From assembly GCF_003148825.1 (NCBI RefSeq), contig NZ_QGGZ01000008.1, forward strand, positions 248,001-312,000: a DNA stretch of 64,000 nt, given 5' to 3'. Below the pieces are notes generated by a model that saw nothing but the letters and a program-made list of their open reading frames with translations, made no database searches and was not told the DNA's origin. The first letter of the stretch is position 1, and the number at the start of each line of letters is the position of its first letter. Shown one piece after another: positions 57,848 through 64,000 of the stretch. The translations under genes were made by a program, and so were the position numbers. Origin of the DNA: Streptomyces sp. CG 926. GTDB lineage: Bacteria; Actinomycetota; Actinomycetes; Streptomycetales; Streptomycetaceae.

Positions 57848-59704
57848 ATGGGATTTATGGGGGACAGGTCAACTCTGCTGGAGACAGGGCGGTTTGTGAG
57901 GGCGGAGTCCGGAACGGGCACAGAGGCCGAGGGGGCGGCTCCGGTCGTCGACGCGCAGACCGCACTGACCGATGCGGATTTCGCTGAGGAGATGTTCGCC
58001 GAGACCGACACGGCGAGCGACGCCGAGCTCGAAGCCCGGCACCGGGTGGCCGCCGACAAGGGCGACCCCGGAGCCATGAGCGTGCTCGGTGCGCTGCTGC
58101 TGCGCCGTGGCGACCTCGACGGTGCCGAACCCTACCTGCGGGGAGCCACGGGCGAAGGGGACCGCGCCGCCGCGAACAACCTCGGCGTCCTGCTCCACCA
58201 GCGGGGATACCCCGAGGACGCGGCCGGCTGGTGGCGGGTCGCCGCCGTCGCCGGTTCGGCGCCCGCCGCGCACGCCCTCGGCCGCTACTTCCGCGAGCGC
58301 GGGGACGAGCCGGCCGCCGAGTACTGGATGCGGCAGGCGGCCGAGTCCGGCCACGCGCTGGGCGCGTACGGGCTGGCGGACCTGTTGGAGCACCGCGGTG
58401 ACAACGGTGTCGAGCGGTGGTTCCGCGCTGCCGCCGAACAAGGGCACCGCGAAGCCGCGTACCGGCTGGCGCGGCACCTGCGCAAGGGCGACCCCGCCGA
58501 GGCCGAGCAGTGGTACCGGCAGGCCGCCGCGCGCGGGCACCGCCGCGCCGCCCTGCACCTGGGCGCCCTGCTGGAGGCGCGCGGCGAGCTCAAGGAGGCC
58601 GGGCGCTGGTACCTGACCTCCGCCAAGCAGGGGGAGGCGCGTGCGGCGTGCGCGCTCGGCTTCCTGCTGCGCGACGCCGGTGACGAGGAGAGCGCCGCCG
58701 TGTGGTGGCACAGGGCGGCCCAGGACGGCGACGGCAACGCCGCGAACGCCCTGGGCGCGCTGCACGCCGCCCGCGGCGAGACTCAGACCGCGGAGCGCTG
58801 GTACCGGACCGCCATGGACGCGGGCGATCAAAACGGGGCGTACAACCTTGCTCTGCTGTGTGTCGCACAGGACCGGACCGCGCAGGCCGAGCAGTGGTAC
58901 CGGCGTGCCGCGTACGCCGGGCACCGCGAGGCCGCCAACGCGCTCGCGATCCTGCTGCTCCAGGGCGGGGACGCGGCGGGCGCGGAGCCGTGGTTCTCTA
59001 AGGCGGCCGAGGCGGGCAGCGTCGACGCCGCCTTCAACCTCGGGATCCTGTTCGCCAGCCGCGACGAGGACCGGACCGCGCTGAAGTGGTACGAGCGGGC
59101 CGCCTCGGCCGGTCACACCGACGCGGCGCTGCAGGTCGGCATCGCGCTGGTGCGGGACGGCGAGGACCGGGCGGCCGAGCGGCACCTGCGCTGCGCGGCC
59201 GGCGGCGGCAGCGCGGAGGCGGCGTTCCGCCTGGCCGCGCTGCTGGAGTCGCTGGCCCCGCCGCCGGAGCCGGTGGCCCTGGGCGAGCCCGTGGGCGGCG
59301 CCCCGCGGACCGAGAGCGAGGAGTGGTACGAGCGGGCCGCCGAGCTGGGGCACCGCCGGGCCCAGGTGCGGGTCGGCATGCTGGCCGCAGCCCGTGGTGA
59401 CCTGGCGGTCGCCGCGCGCTGGTACCGGGAGGCGGCCGAGGCCGGCTCCCGCAACGGAGCCTTCAACCTCGGGCTGCTGCTGGCCCGCGAGGGCAACGAG
59501 CCGGAGGCCGCGCTGTGGTGGACCCGCGCGGCGGTGGCGGGCCACGGCCGCGCCGCCCTGCGCCTCGGTCTGCTGGCAGCCCGCCACGGGGACCTCGCGG
59601 AGGGCCAGAAGTGGTGCGTACGCGCCATGGAACTGGGCCCGGCCGAGGTCTCGCAGCGCGCTGCCCGGCTCCGCGAGGCCTTGGCCGAGGAACTCTCCGC
59701 CTAG
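57848..59704 (+). CDS. Sel1/TPR-like repeat protein, 618 aa
   Basis: The protein has a short N-terminal region (about 60 residues), then about 13 consecutive 36-residue units of Sel1-like type, with A-x-x-LG-x-LL-x-x-RGD-x-x-x-AE-x-W and similar: DLDGAEPYLRGATGEGDRAAA, AEQWYRQAAARGHRRAALHLG and so on. It is a solenoid for protein-protein contact, in the cytoplasm because no signal peptide is seen. Partners are unknown. ATG 57848 has AGGTGA upstream; the ATG at 57857 is also possible. Confidence 0.88.
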   Translation: MGFMGDRSTLLETGRFVRAESGTGTEAEGAAPVVDAQTALTDADFAEEMFAETDTASDAELEARHRVAADKGDPGAMSVLGALLLRRGDLDGAEPYLRGATGEGDRAAANNLGVLLHQRGYPEDAAGWWRVAAVAGSAPAAHALGRYFRERGDEPAAEYWMRQAAESGHALGAYGLADLLEHRGDNGVERWFRAAAEQGHREAAYRLARHLRKGDPAEAEQWYRQAAARGHRRAALHLGALLEARGELKEAGRWYLTSAKQGEARAACALGFLLRDAGDEESAAVWWHRAAQDGDGNAANALGALHAARGETQTAERWYRTAMDAGDQNGAYNLALLCVAQDRTAQAEQWYRRAAYAGHREAANALAILLLQGGDAAGAEPWFSKAAEAGSVDAAFNLGILFASRDEDRTALKWYERAASAGHTDAALQVGIALVRDGEDRAAERHLRCAAGGGSAEAAFRLAALLESLAPPPEPVALGEPVGGAPRTESEEWYERAAELGHRRAQVRVGMLAAARGDLAVAARWYREAAEAGSRNGAFNLGLLLAREGNEPEAALWWTRAAVAGHGRAALRLGLLAARHGDLAEGQKWCVRAMELGPAEVSQRAARLREALAEELSA

Positions 59705-59716
59705 GGCGTGTCTTTC

Positions 59717-59746
59717 GGATCAGGCCGGATCAGGCCGGATCAGGCC
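59717..59746. repeat. Triple 10-bp tandem repeat after the Sel1-like gene
   Basis: GGATCAGGCC occurs three times in a row. A CTTTCGGATC to the left and GATCGGAAAG to the right form an imperfect inverted frame. It lies between convergent genes and might end transcription, but has no clear hairpin with a U-tract. Confidence 0.7.
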
Positions 59747-59821
59747 CGATCGGAAAGCGGTGATCGCCGGCCGGTCCTCCCGTCGGGGCCGGGTGCGCCC
59801 CGCGCCCGGGCGTCCGACGGC

Positions 59822-60571
59822 TCACCAGGGCGCCGGGCCCTCGTCGTCGGTGAAGGTGCCGGTCGGCCCGTCGGCGCCGATGGTGGCCATCCGGACGGCG
59901 GCCACCGCGCCTTCGGCGGGGGTGCGGTGGCCCCGGTGGCCGTTCAGGTCGGTGGCGACGTAGCCGGGGCAGACCGCGTTGACCTTGATGCCGTCCGGCA
60001 CCAGGTCCCGGGCGTACTGCAGGGTGAGCGCCGTCAGCGCGGACTTCGACGGGACGTACCCGGCGGAGTTCGGGATCGGCGAGTCGGCGGCGCGCACCAG
60101 GCCCGCGTTGATGCTCAGTGAGCCCACGGAGCTGGACACGTTGACGATCCGCGGAGCAGTCGATCGGCGCAGCAGCGGCAGCATCGCATTGGTGACGGCG
60201 ATCACCCCGAAGTAGTTGGTCTCGAAGATGGCGCGCAGCACGTCGAGGTCCGCCGTGCTGGGGCGCTGGTCGCCAGGGTCGCTGCTCGGAGGGCCGCTGA
60301 TGCCGGCGTTGTTGACCAGTGCGTCGAGCCTGCCGTAGCGGGAGTCGATCTCGGTGGCGGCCGCGGCGGCCGAGACCGGGTCCGTCACGTCGAGCACGAC
60401 CGAAGCCGCATCGGTGCCGCTCTCGCGCAGCTCCGCGGCGGCCTTCCGGCCGAGCTCGGCATCGCGGGCGCCGATCACGACGATGTGGCCCAAGGCCCCG
60501 AGCTGTGCGGCGATCTGGCGGCCGATGCCCTTGTTCGCGCCGGTCACCAGAGTGATCATGGATTCGTTCAT
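59822..60571 (-). CDS. Short-chain dehydrogenase/reductase
   Basis: The 249-aa protein has TGANKGIGRQIA (cofactor loop), NNAGISGPP, and VNVSSSVGSLS with the Ser. The Tyr-xxx-Lys is seen as YVPSKSAL. VNAVCPGYVATDLNGH and the C-terminus are SDR-like. It is a cytoplasmic NAD(P)H oxidoreductase of unknown substrate. ATG 60571 is the chosen start; its ribosome-binding site is weak. The divergent LysR gene at 60642 probably controls it. Confidence 0.9.
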   Translation of the reverse strand: MNESMITLVTGANKGIGRQIAAQLGALGHIVVIGARDAELGRKAAAELRESGTDAASVVLDVTDPVSAAAAATEIDSRYGRLDALVNNAGISGPPSSDPGDQRPSTADLDVLRAIFETNYFGVIAVTNAMLPLLRRSTAPRIVNVSSSVGSLSINAGLVRAADSPIPNSAGYVPSKSALTALTLQYARDLVPDGIKVNAVCPGYVATDLNGHRGHRTPAEGAVAAVRMATIGADGPTGTFTDDEGPAPW

Positions 60572-60629
60572 GGACCCAGCACAACACCGCACCGAACGCG
60601 CGGGCCAACACCGTTAGCGTCTTGAGCGA

Positions 60630-60635
60630 TACCCT
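60630..60635 (+). promoter_or_regulatory. -10 hexamer TACCCT, leaderless start
   Basis: The hexamer ends six bases before the ATG of the LysR gene at 60642, in the 70-bp gap to the divergent SDR gene. Confidence 0.5.
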
Positions 60636-60641
60636 GCGGGT

Positions 60642-61565
60642 ATGGATGTGCCGGAGACGCGGGAGCTCACCTACTTCGTCGCCGTCGCCGAGGAACTCCA
60701 CTTCGGGCGCGCCGCACAGCGCTTGGGGATGGCGCAGCCGCCGCTGTCCCGAGCCATCGCCCAGTTGGAGCGGCGCATCGGCGTGCGGCTGCTGGAACGC
60801 ACCAGCCGGGCGGTGAACCTCACCGCCGCCGGCCAGGTCTTCCTGACGGAAAGCCGCAAAGCACTGGACGCGGTCTCGGCATCGGTCCGGCGCGCGCAAC
60901 GGGCGGGACGGACCGATCCGAAACTCACCCTGGCGATGAAGCCCAACGGGGATGCGGGGCTGCTGGATTCGATCCTGCGGCGCTACCGCCTCGATGCCGA
61001 TGCCGTCGACATCGAGGTGATCGTCTGCGGCATCGGGGAGCAGGTGCCGATGCTGCGCGACGGCAGGGCCGATGTCGCGTTCCTGACCGCGCCCTACGAC
61101 GACGTCGCGGGACTCGACACCGAACCGCTGGTGACGCAGGACCAGGTGGCCATGGTTTCCCGGGCCCATCGTCTCGCCGGCCGCGCCGCCTTGACCCTCG
61201 CCGACCTGGCCGGGGAACAGCTGCCCCGATGGCCTGGTGACGATGACGACGTGCCCGCCGCCGATGGCTGTCCTCCCCAGGTGCGTGACCTCTCGCAGCT
61301 GATGCAGCTGGTCGCTCTGGGGCAACTGGTCGCGGTCCTGCCCGAGTCGGTGCGCCGGCACGCCCGGCCCGACGTGGTGTGCGTGCCGCTGCTCGATGCG
61401 CCGCCCACCGCGGTGGTCGTGGCCTGGCCGGAGCGGACGACGTCACGGGCGGTGGCCGCGCTGATCCGCGCCGGCGCGGAGGCGGCGGAGGCGGCAGGGG
61501 CGGGCGCCGCAGGAGCGGGCGCGCCGCATCGGGACGAGCACCGCGGCCAGGACGCCCTGGCCTAG
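60642..61565 (+). CDS. LysR family transcriptional regulator
   Basis: The 307-aa protein has the LysR winged helix-turn-helix at residues 7-65 (LTYFVAVAEELHFGRAAQRLGMAQPPLSRAIAQLE) and an effector domain with PLVTQDQVAMVSRAHRLA. The last 45 residues are Ala/Gly-rich and probably disordered. The divergent SDR gene, separated by 70 bp, is its likely target. Confidence 0.92.
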   Translation: MDVPETRELTYFVAVAEELHFGRAAQRLGMAQPPLSRAIAQLERRIGVRLLERTSRAVNLTAAGQVFLTESRKALDAVSASVRRAQRAGRTDPKLTLAMKPNGDAGLLDSILRRYRLDADAVDIEVIVCGIGEQVPMLRDGRADVAFLTAPYDDVAGLDTEPLVTQDQVAMVSRAHRLAGRAALTLADLAGEQLPRWPGDDDDVPAADGCPPQVRDLSQLMQLVALGQLVAVLPESVRRHARPDVVCVPLLDAPPTAVVVAWPERTTSRAVAALIRAGAEAAEAAGAGAAGAGAPHRDEHRGQDALA

Positions 61566-61572
61566 GCCGCCC

Positions 61573-61701
61573 CTTCCGGATCTTGTCCGGCCCGGCCCGG
61601 CCCGCCCGGCACGGCACCTCGCCGTCGTGGCGCCTCCCAGCCGTAGCCGGGGGAGAGGAACCGCACCGGACGACCCGGGCTCACCCGACAAGATCCGGAA
61701 G
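61573..61701. repeat. Inverted repeat in the LysR / monooxygenase gap
   Basis: Fifteen bases at 61573-61587 recur as the exact reverse complement at 61687-61701. The rest of the 259-bp gap is C/G-rich with short GGCCC repeats. It may end both convergent transcripts. Confidence 0.7.
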
Positions 61702-61824
61702 AGACGGCCCGGGCGTCGCGCCTTGCCGTCGGCGGTCGCGGGCGGTTCGGGCTGTTCGGCGGCGATGCCCTTCGACCGCGACCGTCCGCACGAGCACCGC
61801 CCGGCCCCGTCCGGCCACCGGCTC

Positions 61825-62898
61825 TCAGCGGTAGAGCCAGGAGGTGGAGCGGGCGTAGACGTGCCGGAAGGCGAGCGGCATCAGCAGGTCGTTGACGCGG
61901 CGCTGCACCGTGCCCGGGGTCTTCGAGTCGCGGTTGGTCGACGCGGCCCGGGTCATCCGGGCCACCCGGGGGCGGCGTACGCGGGTGTACTCGGCCAGGG
62001 CGCCGGCCACGCCCGGTACGTCCGTCACGCAGCGCGCCAGGGCCACCGCGTCCTCGATCGCCATCGACGCGCCCTGGCCGGCCCCGACCGGGTGCGCGGC
62101 GTCGCCGATCAGCACGGTGCGCCCGTCGTGCCAGACGGGCACGTCCGCCAGCCGGTGCATCGGCATCGGGCGGTCCACGCGGGTCGCCGCCCGGATCAGG
62201 GACAGCGGCAGGTCCTCCTTGCCGTAGAGCTCCGCCAGCAGGCCCTGGGTGACCTCCGCCGGGTCCGGGGGCTCCGGCGAGGGCACCTGGGCCGACCACC
62301 AGACCGTGCCGTCCGCCGCCGGGACGCACAGGAACGCCCCGCGCCGGCCGAAGACGAAGTGGTAGGTGCCGGGGGTGAGGCGCACGCCCTCGGAGACCCC
62401 CGACACGCTGTAGAGCCCGGCGTACCGCACCTGGGGCGCCGCCGGGTCGAGCGCCGGGCGGGTGGCGGACCAGATGCCGTCGGCCGCCACCACCAGGTCC
62501 GCGTCCAGGTCCGCCGGGACCACCCGCCGCCCCGTCTCGATCCGGGCGCCGGCCCGCACCGCCTCGGCGCGCAGCACCTCCACCAGCCGCCCGCGCAGCA
62601 GCGTCGTGCTGTGCAGGCCGTCCGAGGCGCGGCGGCCGCGCGGCACCTCCCCGAGGAGCTTGCCCGAGGAGGACCACATCCGCTGCAGGGCGACCGGGAA
62701 CCCGGCGGCCTGGACCTCGGCGAGGCAGCCCAGCGAGTCCAGCCCCCGCAGCCCGTTGACGGCGAGGCTGAGGAACGAGCCCACCTGACCGGCCGGGTCC
62801 GCGTACGCCTCGTGGACCGTGACCTCCGCTCCGGTCGCGCGCAGTGCGATCGCGCTCGCCGCCCCGGCGACTCCGCCCCCGATGACCGACACACGCAT
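61825..62898 (-). CDS. FAD-dependent aromatic hydroxylase-type monooxygenase
   Basis: The 357-aa protein has a Rossmann dinucleotide motif SVIGGGVAGAASA, a DLVVAADGIWSATR motif (the DG region) and the GD motif LIGDAAHPVGAGQGASMAIED. These are the three signatures of FAD/NAD(P)H aromatic hydroxylases that work on phenolic or similar rings. The real substrate is unknown. ATG 62898 is used, with AAAGGGG upstream. The divergent TetR gene at 63006 is the likely regulator. Confidence 0.9.
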   Translation of the reverse strand: MRVSVIGGGVAGAASAIALRATGAEVTVHEAYADPAGQVGSFLSLAVNGLRGLDSLGCLAEVQAAGFPVALQRMWSSSGKLLGEVPRGRRASDGLHSTTLLRGRLVEVLRAEAVRAGARIETGRRVVPADLDADLVVAADGIWSATRPALDPAAPQVRYAGLYSVSGVSEGVRLTPGTYHFVFGRRGAFLCVPAADGTVWWSAQVPSPEPPDPAEVTQGLLAELYGKEDLPLSLIRAATRVDRPMPMHRLADVPVWHDGRTVLIGDAAHPVGAGQGASMAIEDAVALARCVTDVPGVAGALAEYTRVRRPRVARMTRAASTNRDSKTPGTVQRRVNDLLMPLAFRHVYARSTSWLYR

Positions 62899-62924
62899 GT
62901 CCTGCCCCTTTCGCTGAATCTACA

Positions 62925-62948
62925 TTCACTGAACTTTGATTCAGTGAA
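62925..62948. promoter_or_regulatory. Palindromic TetR operator
   Basis: TTCACTGAA and its exact complement TTCAGTGAA are separated by six bases (CTTTGA). The palindrome covers the -35 region of the TetR gene and lies 27 bp upstream of the divergent monooxygenase start. Further half-sites lie on both sides. It should let TetR repress both genes. Confidence 0.75.
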
Positions 62949-62965
62949 ACTCGGTTCAGTATGAT
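62936..62965 (+). promoter_or_regulatory. Promoter of the tetR gene
   Basis: A -35 TTGATT (62936-62941) is followed after 18 bases by a -10 TATGAT (62960-62965). The predicted transcript starts near 62972. This lies downstream of the ATGs at 62961-62964, so those cannot be the start codon. Confidence 0.6.
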
Positions 62966-63005
62966 GAGCTCGAGAAGGCGGCGTCAAGAGGGAACGGGGA
63001 TCGCG

Positions 63006-63602
63006 GTGGGAGTGCGCAAGGAGCGGGCGGCCGGCACGGAGGCGGCGCTCAAGGAGGCCGCGCGGGCGCTCTTCCTGGAGCGCGGCTACGCGCAGACGAA
63101 GATCACCGACATCACCAAGGCCGCCGGCCGGTCCACCGGGTCGTTCTACGAGCACTTCGCCGGCAAGGACGAGCTGCTGGACGCCCTCCTCGCGGACATG
63201 GAGGCCCAGGTGGACGAGGAGGTCGGCGCCCACGACCACCCGCGCGAACACGACCTCGCCGACCGGGAGCAGCTGCGGACGCATGTGGCGGTCACCTGGC
63301 GCGTCTTCCGGGATCATCTGCCCGTCGTGGTCGCCCTCTTCCAGAAGTCCATGGCCGAGCCGCCCGGCTCGGGTCAGGCGTGGGGGCGGCTCCTGGGGGA
63401 CACCGCGCCGCTGCGCGAGCACCTCGCGTACATGCGCGAACAGGGGCGTGAGCTGCCCGGGGATCCCGAGCTGGTCGCCGCGGCGATGGGGGCGATGATC
63501 TCGATGCTGGGGTACGCCGCCATGACCGGCGGGGCCCGGCTCGACGACGACGAGGTGGTGGAGACCTTGACCGCGCTCCTGCACCGCGGGCTGGCCGGTT
63601 AA
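63006..63602 (+). CDS. TetR family transcriptional regulator
   Basis: The protein is about 198 aa from GTG 63006 (VGVRKERAAGTEAALKEAA). The HTH lies at the N-terminus: LFLERGYAQTKITDITKAAGRSTGSFYEHFAGKDELL. The C-terminal part is an all-helical ligand domain. An ATG at 62961 was set aside because it lies in the -10 region. GTG 63012 is another option. It probably controls itself and the divergent monooxygenase through the palindrome at 62925-62948. Confidence 0.88.
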   Translation: MGVRKERAAGTEAALKEAARALFLERGYAQTKITDITKAAGRSTGSFYEHFAGKDELLDALLADMEAQVDEEVGAHDHPREHDLADREQLRTHVAVTWRVFRDHLPVVVALFQKSMAEPPGSGQAWGRLLGDTAPLREHLAYMREQGRELPGDPELVAAAMGAMISMLGYAAMTGGARLDDDEVVETLTALLHRGLAG

Positions 63603-63649
63603 CCGATTTGCATCTGCCGTGGGCCTTCACGTAACGTTGGGTTTACCGA

Positions 63650-63723
63650 CGCGGGGTGGAGCAGCTCGGTAGCTCGCTGGGCTCATAACCCAGAGGTCGC
63701 AGGTTCAAATCCTGTCCCCGCTA
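63650..63723 (+). tRNA. tRNA-fMet (initiator, anticodon CAT), copy 2
   Basis: The sequence is identical to the copy at 57582-57655, base for base over all 74 nt. The same initiator features are present and CCA is not encoded. Confidence 0.97.
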
Positions 63724-63728
63724 CTGAA

Positions 63729-63767
63729 GACTCAGGGCCCGGATCCATTGGATCCGGGCCCTGAGTC
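63729..63767 (+). terminator. Terminator of tRNA-fMet copy 2
   Basis: An 18-bp stem (63729-63746 with 63750-63767) has a 3-nt loop. The central 12 bp match the terminator of copy 1. Confidence 0.85.
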
Positions 63768-63803
63768 GTTTCCGGCCGTTTCCGCCTGCACGAAGGCGAA
63801 CGC

Positions 63804-63840
63804 AAAGGGCCCGGACCCCCCGAGGGGGTCCGGGCCCTTT
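63804..63840. terminator. Bidirectional hairpin before the Fur-type gene
   Basis: A 17-bp stem (63804-63820 with 63824-63840) has A and T runs at its base. It ends the Fur-family gene on the minus strand. Confidence 0.85.
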
Positions 63841-63853
63841 CGCGTGCGTGTGC

Positions 63854-64000
63854 TCAGGCGGCCGCGCAGTTCGGGCAGACGCCGCGGTAGGTCACCTCGA
63901 CCGCCGACACGACGAAGCCGAAGCGTTCGGTGTCCGGCAGGTCGGCCAGCGGGTTGCCCGCCGGGTGCACGTCGCGGATCGCGCCGCACCGGGCGCAGAC
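63854..64000 (-). CDS. Fur family metal/peroxide regulator, C-terminal end (partial)
   Basis: Forty-eight residues are visible and the gene continues past the window edge. They include CARCGAIRDVHP and a terminal VTYRGVCPNCAAA. The two CxxC pairs form the structural zinc site of Fur proteins. The next residues around RFGFVVSAVEVTYRG are typical of PerR/CatR-like members. Function beyond the Fur family cannot be judged from this piece. Confidence 0.85.
   Translation of the reverse strand, partial: VCARCGAIRDVHPAGNPLADLPDTERFGFVVSAVEVTYRGVCPNCAAA

Noticed and set aside
62961..63005. ATG at 62961 as the TetR start
   Set aside because: The ATG is part of the TATGAT -10 element, so the transcript would begin after it. 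GTG 63006 has a G-rich site in front.

Overview
The window is a high-G+C (roughly 70% or more by eye) piece of an actinobacterial chromosome, almost certainly Streptomyces. Pointers to this are GTG starts, codons ending in G/C, a WhiB-family regulator with an AT-hook, a TerD/AIM24 cluster, a 20S-era actinobacterial gene order and two initiator tRNAs without an encoded CCA. Most of it is stable core chromosome. No phage, transposase, CRISPR array or rRNA was seen.

Layout. 1-5.7 kb: tail of a putative lipoprotein, a hypothetical protein, a CorA Mg2+ transporter, a SUFU-domain protein, a zinc-ribbon DUF6758-type protein, a PHP phosphoesterase and a MarC membrane protein. 5.7-14.5 kb: a conserved 50-aa protein, an alpha/beta hydrolase, a DEAD-box RNA helicase with a repetitive basic tail and an apparent CTG start, a ferritin-like protein, a small membrane protein, DUF3107, a TetR regulator, another hydrolase and a secreted or anchored DUF3152 metzincin-like protein. 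14.7-19.5 kb: a four-gene cluster of a PelF-type (DUF3492) GT4 glycosyltransferase, a multi-TM protein, an NAD-dependent epimerase and a spherulin-4 family protein. It resembles Pel / galactosaminogalactan polysaccharide loci. 19.5-26.8 kb: MoeZ, a secreted S33 peptidase, a SUKH-4-like protein and a giant flippase/kinase-like membrane protein. 26.9-41.5 kb: a DNA-repair and stress block with an alkyltransferase-like protein, AdnA-AdnB helicase-nuclease, an M20 dipeptidase, NudC, a mycoredoxin, UvrD2, and WblC (WhiB7) behind a long leader with a upstream ORF and an attenuator-type terminator. 41.5-54.5 kb: an ABC1 kinase, an orphan ThiF/RRE-like protein, a YgjP-like metallopeptidase, a TerD-AIM24 operon, a NUDIX/metalloprotease operon, an SDR protein, MoaE, a Lon-like PDZ protease and a PPA1309-type protein. 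54.6-64 kb: a UPF0182 membrane protein, then two identical tRNA-fMet genes about 6 kb apart enclosing a Sel1-repeat protein, an SDR/LysR divergent pair and a monooxygenase/TetR divergent pair. The window ends inside a Fur-family gene.

Gene order from the DEAD-box helicase to UPF0182 closely parallels what I remember of Mycobacterium tuberculosis Rv3193c-Rv3211 (Rv3193c UPF0182, Rv3194c PDZ/Lon, Rv3195 metalloprotease, Rv3197 ABC1, whiB7, uvrD2, mrx1, nudC, adnB/adnA, ATL, moeB/moeZ, Rv3207c, Rv3208 TetR, Rv3208A, rhlE). Streptomyces has blocks inserted into this backbone, notably the polysaccharide-like cluster and the TerD-AIM24 operon.

The most interesting items are: the Pel/GAG-like cluster whose spherulin-4 protein appears to have lost its catalytic acids; a 12-codon leader ORF translationally coupled to the epimerase; a palindromic repeat embedded in the multi-TM gene; the wblC attenuator; a duplicated 43-bp moaE 3-prime end; and the paired tRNA-fMet genes flanking an accessory segment. 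Functions are assigned by motif recognition only; no database search was run.
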